A stretch of DNA of 64,000 nucleotides, taken from Lachnospiraceae bacterium (GTDB taxonomy: Bacteria > Bacillota > Clostridia > Lachnospirales > Lachnospiraceae). Numbering within the stretch: position 1 is the first letter of the stretch; every line of letters starts with the position of its first letter. Below, one piece after another: positions 34,141-45,514 of the stretch. The translations under genes and the position numbers were made by a program. The stretch spans positions 83,114 to 147,113 of the forward strand of contig JAKSPD010000003.1 in NCBI GenBank assembly GCA_024405115.1, read 5' to 3'. The notes beneath the pieces are model-generated. The model worked only from the letters and a program-made list of their open reading frames with translations, was not told where the DNA came from and did not search any database.

Positions 34141-37047
34141 ATGAAGATAAAGAAAGATGCCGTGATTTTTCTGTCAGTAATGTTTCTTGCAGCTGTCTTT
34201 TTAATGGCTTTTTTTCTGAATAAATATGTCGGGGATTCTTTTCTGAAGGAATCGGATGAACGTGCAAAGACCGCACTTCAGACCGCAATGCATGAAGCCT
34301 CGTCCATGGATGCCGTCAGAAAATCCATAGAAAGCACGTTTGACAACGAAATGCTCAGCCGTGCCGAAACAGCTTCGTATCTTCTCAGAAATATCGAACG
34401 GGAAGATACGCTGCAGCAGATCTTAAACAATTACATGACACTTCTCTGTGTTGATAATATCGTCGTCATCAGCAGCGAAGGAGATGTGGAAGGCTTTGGA
34501 GTTGCGACCAGAACAGATTTCAGGGATGAGGCTTTCAGCCCGATCACAGGTCTTTCCGAAGCATCCTCGGACAGGCCCGTCGTTGAGGCCCTGAGCGGGG
34601 ATGCTGTCTACAGATATTACGGAAGTGCCATTGACAGCGGACATATCGCTGTCGTGGTAATGAACCGGCGTGATCTTGACAGTCTGGTTTCGGGATACAG
34701 CGGATGGAAATCAAAACTGCAGGATATCGTACCGGAAGGCAGCGGATATGTTATGGCAGTTTCGGGAAATGACGGATCGATCCTTTACCATCCCGAGAAA
34801 GAATATATCGGAAAAGAATTTTCCGTGATCAATTCCGGAAATATGGAGCTTTCGGATGAAACTACGGTCACTTCTGCGATTGACGGCATCAAAAGCCGTA
34901 TTACCGTCAGAAAGATGAACGGGGATTATCTGCTGGCTGTCATACCTTATTCTGATATTTTCGGTTCTTTTGCGTTCCTGGAAGGACTTGTTGTTTTTGT
35001 TTTTGCGTCGTTTCTTATTGTGATGGCGATCTATGCGCTTTCGATCCATGAAAGCGAGATTGAGGAGGAGCTTCTTTCGGAATCGGGGAAAAGACAGCAG
35101 GGAAAATTCAGCAGAAGGGTCTTTTCCGGGATCCTGCTTTATCTTATCCTGGGAATCGCGGCAACAGGGATCGTCTTCTACTATGTGAATACAATAGGTC
35201 TGCTCGGAACTCAGTCAATGATGAATCTGAAAGAGCTGAAGAGAGCGGAAAATGCCATTGCAAAAAACAGTGAGGAAAGGGCGCTTTTTGAAACGGATGC
35301 CGAACGTATCGTGAAAGTGAAAGCGGACGTTACAGCATTTATTTTAGATCATATTCCGGAAGCCTCGGATACATCCGGTCTTCAGGAAGCAGCGCATATA
35401 CTTGGCCTTAATGAAATTACTGTCTTCAACAGTAAAGGCACAAAGACTGCATCAAGCAGCGGTACCCCGTTGACCTATTACGTCGCGGATAATAAAGGTG
35501 CCGCTGCGGAATTCAAATCGCTTCTGAAAGGCGGCGGCCGTTTCATGAGCGTTCCGGAGTATGATGAGAACTCAAAAAAGGTCGTTTATCACGCTGCGTC
35601 TGTCCTGAACGGTGAAGACAATACAATCAACGGATATGCAGCTGTTGCTTACGAACCGTTCCAGTTAAACAAGATCATAAGTTCCGGAGAGATCTCCAGT
35701 CTGCTGAACGAGATCGGAAAAACCTCTAAAGGCAGCTTCCTGGCTGTTTCCGGAGAAACCGGGAAAATTGTTTACAGTACATCGAGAAAAACGATAGGGC
35801 TTTCCCTTGACAGTGTTGTTTACTATAACGGATTCAGCGGCTTTCTTACTTTAAACGGAACCGAGTATTTTGCCGACTGCATCATGATAGACAATTATTA
35901 TCTGATCAACGGTCTTCCTTCCGATAAGATATTGAAAAAAATCGATTCATTTACCTTTGCTGTCTCCGCTGCAGCCGCAGTACTGCTTTTCCTGTTCTCG
36001 ATCGTACTGTCGCTGAAGATAACAGGCGGGATCAAAGCGGATGCGGGACAGATACTTGAGTTTATTCTTCCCGACGGAAGCATTAAACGCCGGTTTGCCA
36101 ATGAGGGAAAAATCAGACGATGGAACGAAAAATCGCCTTCCCAGAAAGCTTCTTCCGCTGTTAAGGCGATGATTCTTCTGCTATGTATAATAATTACGGT
36201 AATGTATCTTTTCCCGGAAAAGCTGATCAGGAGCAATTCCATCCTTAACTATATTTTCGCAGGAAACTGGGAAAAAGGATTTAATATATTTGCTGTGACA
36301 GGAGCGCTTGTAAGCCTTTCCGTCATCGTAGTGATCCGGCAGGTCATCGATTTCCTTCTCAGGCTGTTGGCTTCGAATTCAGATGCAAGGACCGAAACGA
36401 TCTGCAGGCTTATGATGAGCTTCCTGAAGTACATTACGGCTCTGCTGTGCATCTATTACTGTCTGGCGAAGCTGGGAGTGGATACAGATACGCTTCTTGC
36501 TTCCGCGGGACTTCTTTCTCTGATCATCGGTCTTGGAGCTCAGGACCTGATTAAGGATATCCTTGCGGGATTGTTCATCATTTTCGAAGAGGAATTTAAA
36601 GTCGGTGACATCGTTACCGTCGATGATTTTACCGGAACTGTCCGCGAGATAGGAATCAGAGCAACAAAGATCGAGGATCTCGGACAGAATATAAAGGTCA
36701 TCAATAACAATCAGATCAGCGGTGTTCTCAACAAAACACAGAAATACAGCTATGCCATAGTTGATGTGGGAATCGAATATTCCGAATCTGTGGAAAGAGT
36801 TGAGGCTGTGCTTAAGGAAGAGCTTCCGGAAATTAAAAAGAAGTATCCGGAAATCATCAGCGGCCCGTCCTACAAGGGCGTAGTGGAGATGTCAGACAGT
36901 GCCGTGATCATAAGGATCGCAGCAACCTGCACGGAAGGAAAAAGGATCCCCCTTACCTTTGCGCTCAACAGGGAGGTAAAGCTGATATTTGACAGAAACA
37001 ATATCAATATTCCTTTTAACCAGATCGTGGTACATAAAGAGGATTAA
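34141..37047 (+). CDS. Large MscS-family mechanosensitive channel with sensor-like N-terminus
   Basis: A membrane protein of 968 residues from the ATG at 34141 (after GAGGG); an upstream ATG at 34096 has no ribosome site. There appear to be two sensor-like extracytoplasmic parts (residues about 40-275 and 365-595), each between membrane helices and each with a TGKIVYST- or NDGSILYHP-like PAS/Cache strand. Residues about 670-760 hold further helices. The MscS core runs from about 780 (LSLIIGLGAQDLIKDILAG, FKVGDIVTV, VREIGIRATKI, NNNQISGVLN). It could gate ion or solute release in response to a ligand. Isoleucine is coded mostly by ATC, unlike the left half of the window. Confidence 0.82.
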   Translation: MKIKKDAVIFLSVMFLAAVFLMAFFLNKYVGDSFLKESDERAKTALQTAMHEASSMDAVRKSIESTFDNEMLSRAETASYLLRNIEREDTLQQILNNYMTLLCVDNIVVISSEGDVEGFGVATRTDFRDEAFSPITGLSEASSDRPVVEALSGDAVYRYYGSAIDSGHIAVVVMNRRDLDSLVSGYSGWKSKLQDIVPEGSGYVMAVSGNDGSILYHPEKEYIGKEFSVINSGNMELSDETTVTSAIDGIKSRITVRKMNGDYLLAVIPYSDIFGSFAFLEGLVVFVFASFLIVMAIYALSIHESEIEEELLSESGKRQQGKFSRRVFSGILLYLILGIAATGIVFYYVNTIGLLGTQSMMNLKELKRAENAIAKNSEERALFETDAERIVKVKADVTAFILDHIPEASDTSGLQEAAHILGLNEITVFNSKGTKTASSSGTPLTYYVADNKGAAAEFKSLLKGGGRFMSVPEYDENSKKVVYHAASVLNGEDNTINGYAAVAYEPFQLNKIISSGEISSLLNEIGKTSKGSFLAVSGETGKIVYSTSRKTIGLSLDSVVYYNGFSGFLTLNGTEYFADCIMIDNYYLINGLPSDKILKKIDSFTFAVSAAAAVLLFLFSIVLSLKITGGIKADAGQILEFILPDGSIKRRFANEGKIRRWNEKSPSQKASSAVKAMILLLCIIITVMYLFPEKLIRSNSILNYIFAGNWEKGFNIFAVTGALVSLSVIVVIRQVIDFLLRLLASNSDARTETICRLMMSFLKYITALLCIYYCLAKLGVDTDTLLASAGLLSLIIGLGAQDLIKDILAGLFIIFEEEFKVGDIVTVDDFTGTVREIGIRATKIEDLGQNIKVINNNQISGVLNKTQKYSYAIVDVGIEYSESVERVEAVLKEELPEIKKKYPEIISGPSYKGVVEMSDSAVIIRIAATCTEGKRIPLTFALNREVKLIFDRNNINIPFNQIVVHKED

Positions 37048-37071
37048 AAGAATTTCAGGAGATATACAGGA

Positions 37072-38409
37072 ATGAGTAAACCAATGGTGGCAATTGTCGG
37101 AAGAGCAAATGTGGGAAAATCCACACTTTTCAATCTGCTCTGCGGCAGTAATCTGAGTATTGTCAAGGACACTCCCGGTGTTACCAGAGATCGTATCTAT
37201 GCCGACAGTGACTGGAACGGGAAGGAGTTCATACTGGTTGACACGGGAGGAATAGAACCGGCTTCGGAGGATGTGATCATGCGCCAGATGCGTGAGCAGG
37301 CGGAAATGGCTGTGGAAATGGCGAATGTGATCATTTTTATGGTAGATGTTAAGGACGGCCTTACCGATATAGATTACGAGGTAGCGGAGATGCTTCGCCG
37401 TTCCAAAAAGCCCGTGGTCGTATGTGTCAACAAGGTGGACAGCTTCAAAAAGCAGATGGACGATACCTATGAGTTTTACAGTCTGGGGCTCGGGGATCCG
37501 GTGCCGGTATCCGCGGCCGGAAGACTGGGGATCGGAGAACTGCTTGATGAAGTTACCGGACATTTCCCGGAAAAAACCGTCGGGGAAGAGGAGGATGATT
37601 CTGTAAAGATCGCAATCATCGGACGACCCAATGCCGGCAAGTCATCTATTGTCAACAGGCTGCTTGGCGAGAACAGAATGATCGTATCCGATGTGGCCGG
37701 AACCACACGTGACGCTGTCGATTCAACGATCATGCATAATAAGCAGAAATATACATTTATCGACACGGCGGGTCTGAGACGCAAATCAAAGATAAAAGAG
37801 GATGTTGAAAGATATTCCATTATAAGAGCTGTGGCAGCTGTTGACCGATCCGATATCGTAGTGCTTGTGATCGATGCTGTTACAGGTGTCGGAGAACAGG
37901 ATGCGAAGATCGCCGGGATCGCTCATGAGAGAGGAAAGGGTCTGATCATAGCTGTTAACAAATGGGATGCCGTGCCTGACAAGGATGACAAAACAATGAA
38001 CAAGTTCACAAAGGAGCTTCGTTCAAAATTTCCGTTTGCGCAGTATGCCGATATCATGTACGTTTCCGCACTGACCGGACAGAGACTGATCAAGCTTTAC
38101 GATGAGATCGATAAGGTCCGTGAGAATCAGACCATGCGTGTGCCTACGGGCGTGCTCAACGAGATCGTTTCGGAAGCAGCGGCACTCCAGCAGCCGCCGT
38201 CGGACAAGGGAAAAAGACTGCGCATATACTATACGACGCAGGTGAGCGTAAAGCCTCCGACATTTATTTTCTTTGTAAACAGCAGAGAGCTTTTCCACTT
38301 CTCTTATCAAAGATACATTGAAAACAAATTCCGTGAGGCCTATGGCTTCTGGGGAACACCCATACATTTCATAATAAGAGAACGCGATAAAAAAGAACAA
38401 GATAATTAA
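37072..38409 (+). CDS. der: Ribosome-assembly GTPase Der
   Basis: Double-GTPase Der/EngA, 445 residues, needed for 50S subunit assembly. First G domain: GRANVGKST, DTPGVTRDR, DTGG and NKVDS. Second: GRPNAGKSS, DVAGTTRDAVD, DTAGLRRKSK and NKWD. The C-terminal KH-like domain ends in FVNSRELFHFSYQRYIENKFREAYGF. AGGAG precedes ATG, and the gene lies 24 bp after the channel gene, so they may share a transcript. Confidence 0.97.
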   Translation: MSKPMVAIVGRANVGKSTLFNLLCGSNLSIVKDTPGVTRDRIYADSDWNGKEFILVDTGGIEPASEDVIMRQMREQAEMAVEMANVIIFMVDVKDGLTDIDYEVAEMLRRSKKPVVVCVNKVDSFKKQMDDTYEFYSLGLGDPVPVSAAGRLGIGELLDEVTGHFPEKTVGEEEDDSVKIAIIGRPNAGKSSIVNRLLGENRMIVSDVAGTTRDAVDSTIMHNKQKYTFIDTAGLRRKSKIKEDVERYSIIRAVAAVDRSDIVVLVIDAVTGVGEQDAKIAGIAHERGKGLIIAVNKWDAVPDKDDKTMNKFTKELRSKFPFAQYADIMYVSALTGQRLIKLYDEIDKVRENQTMRVPTGVLNEIVSEAAALQQPPSDKGKRLRIYYTTQVSVKPPTFIFFVNSRELFHFSYQRYIENKFREAYGFWGTPIHFIIRERDKKEQDN

Positions 38410-38436
38410 AACTTAAGGAGGATTAAGGAGAGAATC

Positions 38437-40065
38437 ATGAAAGCAGAAAAATTATATTTGGGCGATATCGTAACCATGGACACAACAAAGCCCGAAGCAG
38501 AGGCTCTGTGTGTGAAGGACGGGGTCATTATGTATGTCGGCAGCGAGAAAACAGCCCGCACCTTATGCGATGAAAACACAGAGGTTATTGATCTTGGAAA
38601 GAATACCATCTATCCCGGTTTTATGGAGGCACACTGCCATCCGATGGGCGCCGGAAAGTTTCTGGACACAGAAGCACTCTGCGATGTTTCCGCCGGTGAA
38701 TCACTGGAAGATTATATTAAGATCCTTTCGGATTTTATTGCCGCGCATCCGGACAGAAAAAAGTATTCCGGTCACGGCTTCATAGAACGTGATGTAAAAC
38801 CGGAAGCTTCCATGCTCGATGCTGTCTGTGCCGATAAGCCGATCATGCTGATGACGGCGGACGGTCATTCCATGTGGCTTAACAGCAAAGCTATGGAAGT
38901 ATTCGGACTTGACAGGGAAGCTGCCAAAGCTTACGGTCCTGCTACATGCCGTGTATTTGAGGACGGAACACCTACCGGATATATTTCGGAGAACCCAGTC
39001 TTTGATATCCGTGCAAAGATCAAGACAGATATCAAAGACGGAGTCCGCGCACTCCTGGCCGCACAGAAATTCTTCTTCAGTAAGGGATATACGGCGATCT
39101 ATGATGCCGGAATGGAACTTACCGAGAAGTCAGCCCCCGAAATTTATGCAGCTGCTGTTGCCGGCGGAGAATTCAGGCTTCGTACTTATGCCGGCAGCCT
39201 TATCGACGAATTCTGCGAAGACATTGACGGTGCCGTGGAATACATCACGCAGCTGCAGGCTGAATACAATAACGAATACTTTAAGGTGATAGGTGTCAAG
39301 ACCTTCTCAGACGGTGTTGTCGAAGGACATACCGCTTTCCTGATCGATGATTATAATGATCAGCCCGGTTACAAGGGCGTTTCCCGTATGACCGATCATG
39401 ACAAGCTGGTTCAGCTTTATACAAGTGCTGCCCTTCATGGTATGAACGTGCATGTACATACGGTAGGAGATGCGGCGATCCGCTGCAATCTTGACGCTAT
39501 GGAGGAGGCTGCCGCCAATACCGGCCTTCTGGATCAGCGAAATGCGCTTGCACATCTGCAGCAGGTTAAAAGAGAGGATATACAGCGTTTTGCCGACCTT
39601 AATGTTATGGCTGTTGTTGCTCCGCTGTGGACACCCAAGCATCCCGATTATTTCCAGCAGGAGATTGATTATGTCGGAAAAGAACGTGCCGAGAATGCTT
39701 ATCCGATAAGATCCTTTGCCGATGCAGGTGCAAACATTACTTTCCATACAGATTTCCCGGTATCCAAAAATGTGAGCATTCCCAATTCCATATATACTGC
39801 CGTAATGCGCAGAAATGCCGGAAGCGATCAAAGCTGCACCAGGGAAGCCGACGAATTCATCACACGCTATCAGGCACTTGAGGGACTTACAAAGAATGTT
39901 GCCTATATGTGGCATGAAGAGAACCGTCTCGGAACGCTTGAGATCGGAAAGATCGCCAACATGACGGTATATGACAAAAACTTCCTGAAAGACGATCTGG
40001 AGGAAGTCGGAAAATCAGAGCTGGTATGCACCATCGTTGACGGAGAGATCGTCTACAGGGCGTGA
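38437..40065 (+). CDS. YtcJ-like amidohydrolase
   Basis: Metal-dependent amidohydrolase of the YtcJ/imidazolonepropionase-like group, 542 residues, without a signal peptide. The metal-binding HxH is in GFMEAHCHPMG, followed by GHGFIERD, DGHSMWLNSKAM, VHVHTVGDAAIR, LAHLQQV and the terminal FHTDFPVSKN with an Asp. It probably hydrolyses an N-acyl or cyclic amide compound, of unknown identity. AAGGAGGATTAAGGAG before ATG gives two possible ribosome sites. A M20 hydrolase gene is convergent with it; a shared catabolic role is possible but unproven. Confidence 0.85.
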   Translation: MKAEKLYLGDIVTMDTTKPEAEALCVKDGVIMYVGSEKTARTLCDENTEVIDLGKNTIYPGFMEAHCHPMGAGKFLDTEALCDVSAGESLEDYIKILSDFIAAHPDRKKYSGHGFIERDVKPEASMLDAVCADKPIMLMTADGHSMWLNSKAMEVFGLDREAAKAYGPATCRVFEDGTPTGYISENPVFDIRAKIKTDIKDGVRALLAAQKFFFSKGYTAIYDAGMELTEKSAPEIYAAAVAGGEFRLRTYAGSLIDEFCEDIDGAVEYITQLQAEYNNEYFKVIGVKTFSDGVVEGHTAFLIDDYNDQPGYKGVSRMTDHDKLVQLYTSAALHGMNVHVHTVGDAAIRCNLDAMEEAAANTGLLDQRNALAHLQQVKREDIQRFADLNVMAVVAPLWTPKHPDYFQQEIDYVGKERAENAYPIRSFADAGANITFHTDFPVSKNVSIPNSIYTAVMRRNAGSDQSCTREADEFITRYQALEGLTKNVAYMWHEENRLGTLEIGKIANMTVYDKNFLKDDLEEVGKSELVCTIVDGEIVYRA

Positions 40066-40141
40066 AGCCGGCAGCTTTCGGTGCAGAAGGGACGTCCCTT
40101 ACCGAATCCTTAAAAAAGAACAGAAAACAGTAATGCAACAT

Positions 40142-40180
40142 AAAACAGCCTGCCGAAGCAAACCGGCGGGCTGTTTTATA
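40142..40180. terminator. Bidirectional terminator
   Basis: AAAACAGCC-TGCCG and CGGCG-GGCTGTTTT pair around AAGCAAAC with runs of A and T at the two ends. It serves the amidohydrolase on the plus strand and the M20 gene on the minus strand. Confidence 0.85.
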
Positions 40181-40221
40181 CGGTGCGCCCTGCGACGCAC
40201 ATTTCTCATGGATATGCGGTT

Positions 40222-41601
40222 TTACTTTTTCAGAAAGGAGGTCATCGAACGCGGTCTGATTCCTTTCGGAATGGGGCAATGATATCCCTCGGGGACTTTT
40301 TCCCGAAGTTCCTTCTTTGCGGCTTCTATGATATCCGTGTTTTCGTAAAGCTCAGCAGCGGTGGCTGCCATTGCCTTGGCTGCAAATATCTCCATTTCAT
40401 ATGCATAGGGCTGTTTTCCGAAGGTCGTCCACTGCCAGGAATGACCGGGCGCGCCAAAGGGAACCGAACAGCCGTAGAACTGGGCGGTGGGACAGATGTA
40501 GCTGACATCACCGACGTCTGTTGAACCGTATTTCTGTGTGAAGTATCCCTTATAGGGCTCAAGCTCGTAATGAAGAGGATGCTCAAGATCGTGCGGAACA
40601 TCCATCAGAGAGTTTTCGGTGATCTCCTTTGCAAGCTTAAGTGACGCTTCATCGGGCACGGGGATCCCAAGCTCTGTAATCTTCTGATAGAAAACACGCT
40701 GCAGCGTATCATTCAGGATCGTATCGGAGCAGGCCTTGATAAAATCATGGCTTTCCGAAGTGCCTGTCATAAGAGCGGCGCCCTTTGCAATATCATTTAC
40801 TCTTTCGTAGATCTCAAGTGCTGTTTTTGTCTTGGGAGCTCTGATCAGATAGAGGACCTCGGCATGTGCCTGAACCACATTGGGAGAATAACCGCCTGCA
40901 TCGGTGATGGCATAGTGGAGTCTTGCCTCCTGAATGATATGCTCACGAAGGAAATTGGCACCTGTGTTCATGAGCTCTACGGCATCCAGTGCGGAACGGC
41001 CCAAATGGGGCTTTGCGCCGGCGTGTGCTGCAACACCGTCAAATTTATAAAGCACCTGTACATTTGCAAGTGAGCCGTTTTCCTTTATTTCCGATATGTC
41101 TGAGGGGTGATATGTCAGTGCCACGTCCGTCCCATCAAACACTCCTGCCCCTGCCATGAAGGTCTTCCCTGAACCGCCTTCCTCACCTGGACAGCCAAAA
41201 TAGATGACGGTTCCGGGTTTCCCGGACTCTTCAAGATACTTCTTGATTCCCAGAACCGCACCAAAGGTTCCGCCGGCGATAAGATTATGTCCGCAGCCGT
41301 GTCCGCAGGAATGGCCGTCGGGTGACTTTACGGATTTTCCGGATTCCTGTTCGAGTCCTGAAAGAGAGTCAAATTCCCCAAGTATTCCAATCACGGGATA
41401 ACCGCTTCCGAAAGTACCCTTAAAAGCTGTTTTAATGTCGGCAAGATTATCCTCCACGGTAAATCCTTCCGCCTTAAGCGCCTCTTCAATATATGCGGCT
41501 GATTTAAACTCCGTAAATGCCGTTTCAGGATTATCCCAGACATAGTCGGAGAGTTCAGTTATTGTTTTTCTTTTTCTTTCGATTTCCTCAATGTAACCCA
41601 T
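40222..41601 (-). CDS. M20 family amidohydrolase (AbgB-like)
   Basis: Zinc hydrolase of the M20/M40 group, 459 residues, close in pattern to the p-aminobenzoyl-glutamate hydrolase B subunit. Landmarks: GILGEFDSLSGLEQ, SCGHGCGHNLIAGGTFGA (metal ligands), YFGCPGEEGGSGKTFMA, then GVAAHAGAKPHLGRSALDAVELM in the dimerisation domain and the C-terminal GSTDVGDVSYICPTAQF. AAGG precedes ATG. It is one of three M20 genes in the window; substrates probably include N-acyl or peptide-like amides. Confidence 0.88.
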   Translation of the reverse strand: MGYIEEIERKRKTITELSDYVWDNPETAFTEFKSAAYIEEALKAEGFTVEDNLADIKTAFKGTFGSGYPVIGILGEFDSLSGLEQESGKSVKSPDGHSCGHGCGHNLIAGGTFGAVLGIKKYLEESGKPGTVIYFGCPGEEGGSGKTFMAGAGVFDGTDVALTYHPSDISEIKENGSLANVQVLYKFDGVAAHAGAKPHLGRSALDAVELMNTGANFLREHIIQEARLHYAITDAGGYSPNVVQAHAEVLYLIRAPKTKTALEIYERVNDIAKGAALMTGTSESHDFIKACSDTILNDTLQRVFYQKITELGIPVPDEASLKLAKEITENSLMDVPHDLEHPLHYELEPYKGYFTQKYGSTDVGDVSYICPTAQFYGCSVPFGAPGHSWQWTTFGKQPYAYEMEIFAAKAMAATAAELYENTDIIEAAKKELREKVPEGYHCPIPKGIRPRSMTSFLKK

Positions 41602-41611
41602 GTTAACCTTC

Positions 41612-42094
41612 TTATATTTCTAATCCTGTATCGTCAATAAGTGTGTGTGAAAGTGCTGCCTTGCAGGCAAGCTTATCACAGCGCTCATTTTCAGGATGAC
41701 CGTCGTGTCCTTTAACCCAGATGAAGTTGACCTTATGAGGCTCCAGCGCCTTTAAAAGCCTCTGCCAGAGGTCGACATTCCTTACAGGACCCGACTTTCC
41801 ACGCTTCCAGTCGTTTTTGACCCAGTTCTCGATCCATTTTTCATTAAAGGCATCAACGAGATATTTTGAATCACTGTACAGGTCAATAAGGCAGGGACGG
41901 TTAAGAGCCTCCAGCCCGGCTATTGCTGCCATCAGCTCCATACGGTTATTGGTCGTGCGCTTATATCCCTGAGACAGTTCTTTTTCATGAAGGATACCGT
42001 TGTTGTCCGTATACTGCAGAACAACACCGTAACCTCCCGGGCCGTCAGGATTTCCTTTTGCGGCCCCATCTGTAAATATGCTAACTACTCCCAT
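41612..42094 (-). CDS. rnhA: Ribonuclease HI
   Basis: RNase HI, degrading RNA in RNA-DNA hybrids, 160 residues. Active-site acids are in [32 protein letters not shown] and [10 protein letters not shown], with [18 protein letters not shown] at the end. A good GGAGG site precedes ATG. It lies 10 bp upstream of the M20 gene start and shares its transcript. Confidence 0.96.
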   Translation of the reverse strand: MGVVSIFTDGAAKGNPDGPGGYGVVLQYTDNNGILHEKELSQGYKRTTNNRMELMAAIAGLEALNRPCLIDLYSDSKYLVDAFNEKWIENWVKNDWKRGKSGPVRNVDLWQRLLKALEPHKVNFIWVKGHDGHPENERCDKLACKAALSHTLIDDTGLEI

Positions 42095-42120
42095 TTAATT
42101 TTCCTCCGAAGGGATATTTT

Positions 42121-42149
42121 ACTATAGTTTTTTTATAATGGCAAAGCAA
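42121..42149 (-). promoter_or_regulatory. Promoter of rnhA
   Basis: Minus strand: -35 TTGCTT (42144-42149), 17-bp spacer, -10 TATAGT (42121-42126), 27 bp from the rnhA ATG. Confidence 0.7.
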
Positions 42150-42179
42150 ATCTGCCATTAGACAGGAAAGATGTTTCTG

Positions 42180-42208
42180 TTGTCAAAGTCATAAGATAAA
42201 ACTATAAT
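42180..42208 (+). promoter_or_regulatory. Promoter of ilvE
   Basis: -35 TTGTCA (42180-42185), 17-bp spacer, -10 TATAAT (42203-42208), 60 bp from the ilvE ATG. There is no room for a leader-peptide attenuator of the classic ilv kind. Confidence 0.85.
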
Positions 42209-42268
42209 GTCCTATAAAAGAAACAGGAACTATCATTCAGATGTTTGAGTATACAGGAGGAAATTTAT

Positions 42269-43333
42269 ATGGAAATTAAAATCACTAAGACGACATCCCC
42301 CAAAATAATGCCGCCGGCTGACAAACTGGGGTTCGGATCCGTGTTTACGGATCATATGTTTATCATGGATTACAGTGATGAAAAAGGCTGGCATGATGCG
42401 AGGATAGTTCCTTATGGACCGCTTTCATTTGACCCGGCTGCAAGTGTCCTTCATTACGGAACAGAGGTTTTTGAGGGATTGAAGGCTTACCGTCGTCCGG
42501 ATGGAAAGGTCCAGCTATTCCGTCCGTGGGACAATGTGGAACGTCTCAACAATTCCTGCGCCCGTCTCGGACTTCCAAAGCTTGACCCTGAAGATGCCCT
42601 TGCCGCCATAAAGAAGATGGTTGAAGTGGACGAGTCATGGGTTCCTTCTTCAGACGGCGCATCTCTTTACATCCGTCCGTTCCTTTTTTCAACGGATCCT
42701 AATCTTTCGCTGCACGGTGTTCATAAGGCAATGTATGTGATCATATGTTCTCCTTCACAGGCTTATTTTTCAACAGGACTGAAGCCTGTGCCCATCATGG
42801 TTGAAACAGAAGATGTTCGTGCGGTACGTGGCGGAACAGGTGAGGCAAAGTGCGGTGGAAACTATGCGGCGGCAAATCGTGCGGGAGACCGTGCAAATGA
42901 AAAAGGTTATTCACAGGTTTTATGGCTTGACGGAGTGGAGCGTAGGTATGTGGAAGAAGGCGGCGGAATGAATGTAATGTTCCGTATCGGTGATAAGATT
43001 GTTACCCCGATGCTTACCGGTTCAATACTTCCCGGAGTCACAAGAAGAAGCGCAATTGCCCTTTGCAAGTCATGGGGCATGGATGTTGAGGAAAGGCTCC
43101 TCCCCATTGATGAACTTATCCAGGCAGCAGCTGACGGAAGTCTTAAGGAAGCCTGGTGTGTAGGCACGGCAGCGGTAGTCGGACCCATAGGCCTTCTTGA
43201 GTATAAGGGAGTTAAATACGAAATAAACAATAATGAAATCGGTGAGGTCACACAGCGTATTTACGATGAACTGACCGGAATCCAGTGGGGCAGAAAGGAA
43301 GATACTTTCGGCTGGACCTGTGTGATTGAATAA
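42269..43333 (+). CDS. ilvE: Branched-chain amino acid aminotransferase
   Basis: Class IV PLP aminotransferase, 354 residues, carrying out the last step of Val, Leu and Ile synthesis and the first of their breakdown. The ATG at 42269 follows AGGAGG; an in-frame TTG 24 bases upstream precedes that site and is rejected. Family marks: FGSVFTDHMFIMDY, ASVLHYGTEVFEGLKAYR, GEAKCGGNYAAA with the likely PLP lysine, and VERRYVEEGGGMNVMF. It is a single-gene unit with its own terminator. Confidence 0.95.
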   Translation: MEIKITKTTSPKIMPPADKLGFGSVFTDHMFIMDYSDEKGWHDARIVPYGPLSFDPAASVLHYGTEVFEGLKAYRRPDGKVQLFRPWDNVERLNNSCARLGLPKLDPEDALAAIKKMVEVDESWVPSSDGASLYIRPFLFSTDPNLSLHGVHKAMYVIICSPSQAYFSTGLKPVPIMVETEDVRAVRGGTGEAKCGGNYAAANRAGDRANEKGYSQVLWLDGVERRYVEEGGGMNVMFRIGDKIVTPMLTGSILPGVTRRSAIALCKSWGMDVEERLLPIDELIQAAADGSLKEAWCVGTAAVVGPIGLLEYKGVKYEINNNEIGEVTQRIYDELTGIQWGRKEDTFGWTCVIE

Positions 43334-43350
43334 AAGTAAGCCTTTAAGAT

Positions 43351-43392
43351 AAAAGTTCCTGATCAGATGGCTTTCTGCGGTCGGGAACTTTT
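43351..43392 (+). terminator. Terminator after ilvE
   Basis: AAAAGTTCCTGA and TCGGGAACTTTT pair (one G-T pair) around an 18-base loop, followed by more T. Confidence 0.85.
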
Positions 43393-43462
43393 TTATGTAA
43401 AAATGCGGATTAAGCCTTAAAACTTAAATACGTTTCTGATGACCGATAAATAATTAATAAAA

Positions 43463-43489
43463 TTAGCACTCAAATCTTGACAGTGCTAA
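43463..43489. promoter_or_regulatory. CIRCE element (HrcA operator)
   Basis: TTAGCACTC, nine bases, then CAGTGCTAA: the canonical 9-9-9 CIRCE with a single change at the first base of the right arm (C for G). It lies on the groES promoter, so HrcA should repress groESL until heat shock. Confidence 0.95.
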
Positions 43490-43505
43490 CATCGTGTGAT
43501 ATAAA
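43477..43505 (+). promoter_or_regulatory. groESL promoter
   Basis: -35 TTGACA (43477-43482) lies within the CIRCE spacer and right arm, followed by a 17-bp spacer and -10 TATAAA (43500-43505). The overlap explains how HrcA binding blocks transcription. Confidence 0.9.
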
Positions 43506-43571
43506 TATGCAGGAGGATCGAAAGAACCTTACACTTCACATTATAAAATGAGCATAAGGAGGCTTTTCAAT

Positions 43572-43856
43572 ATGAAGTTAGTACCATTGGATGACAAGGT
43601 TGTTCTCAAGAAGCTCGTTGCTGAAGAGAAGACAGCATCAGGCATCGTTCTTACAGGCGGCGATAAGGAAAAACCCGCACAGGGTGAAGTTATTGCAGCA
43701 GGCCCCGGCGGAATCGTTGACGGCAAGGAAGTTAAGATGCAGGTAAAGGCCGGCGATAAGGTTGTCTATTCAAAGTACGCAGGAACAGAAGTGGAGCTCG
43801 AGAAGGAAAAATTCCTTATCGTAAAGCAGAGCGACATTCTTGCAATCATCGAATAA
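43572..43856 (+). CDS. groES: Co-chaperonin GroES
   Basis: GroES lid of 94 residues for the GroEL chamber. It starts [15 protein letters not shown] at 43572, after TAAGGAGG; an ATG 24 bases upstream precedes that site. The mobile loop is [18 protein letters not shown] and the roof region VIAAGPGG. It is the first gene of the CIRCE-controlled operon. Confidence 0.97.
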   Translation: MKLVPLDDKVVLKKLVAEEKTASGIVLTGGDKEKPAQGEVIAAGPGGIVDGKEVKMQVKAGDKVVYSKYAGTEVELEKEKFLIVKQSDILAIIE

Positions 43857-45497
<1,641 letters not shown>

Positions 45498-45514
45498 TTT
45501 TTAAGTTTTTTTTG

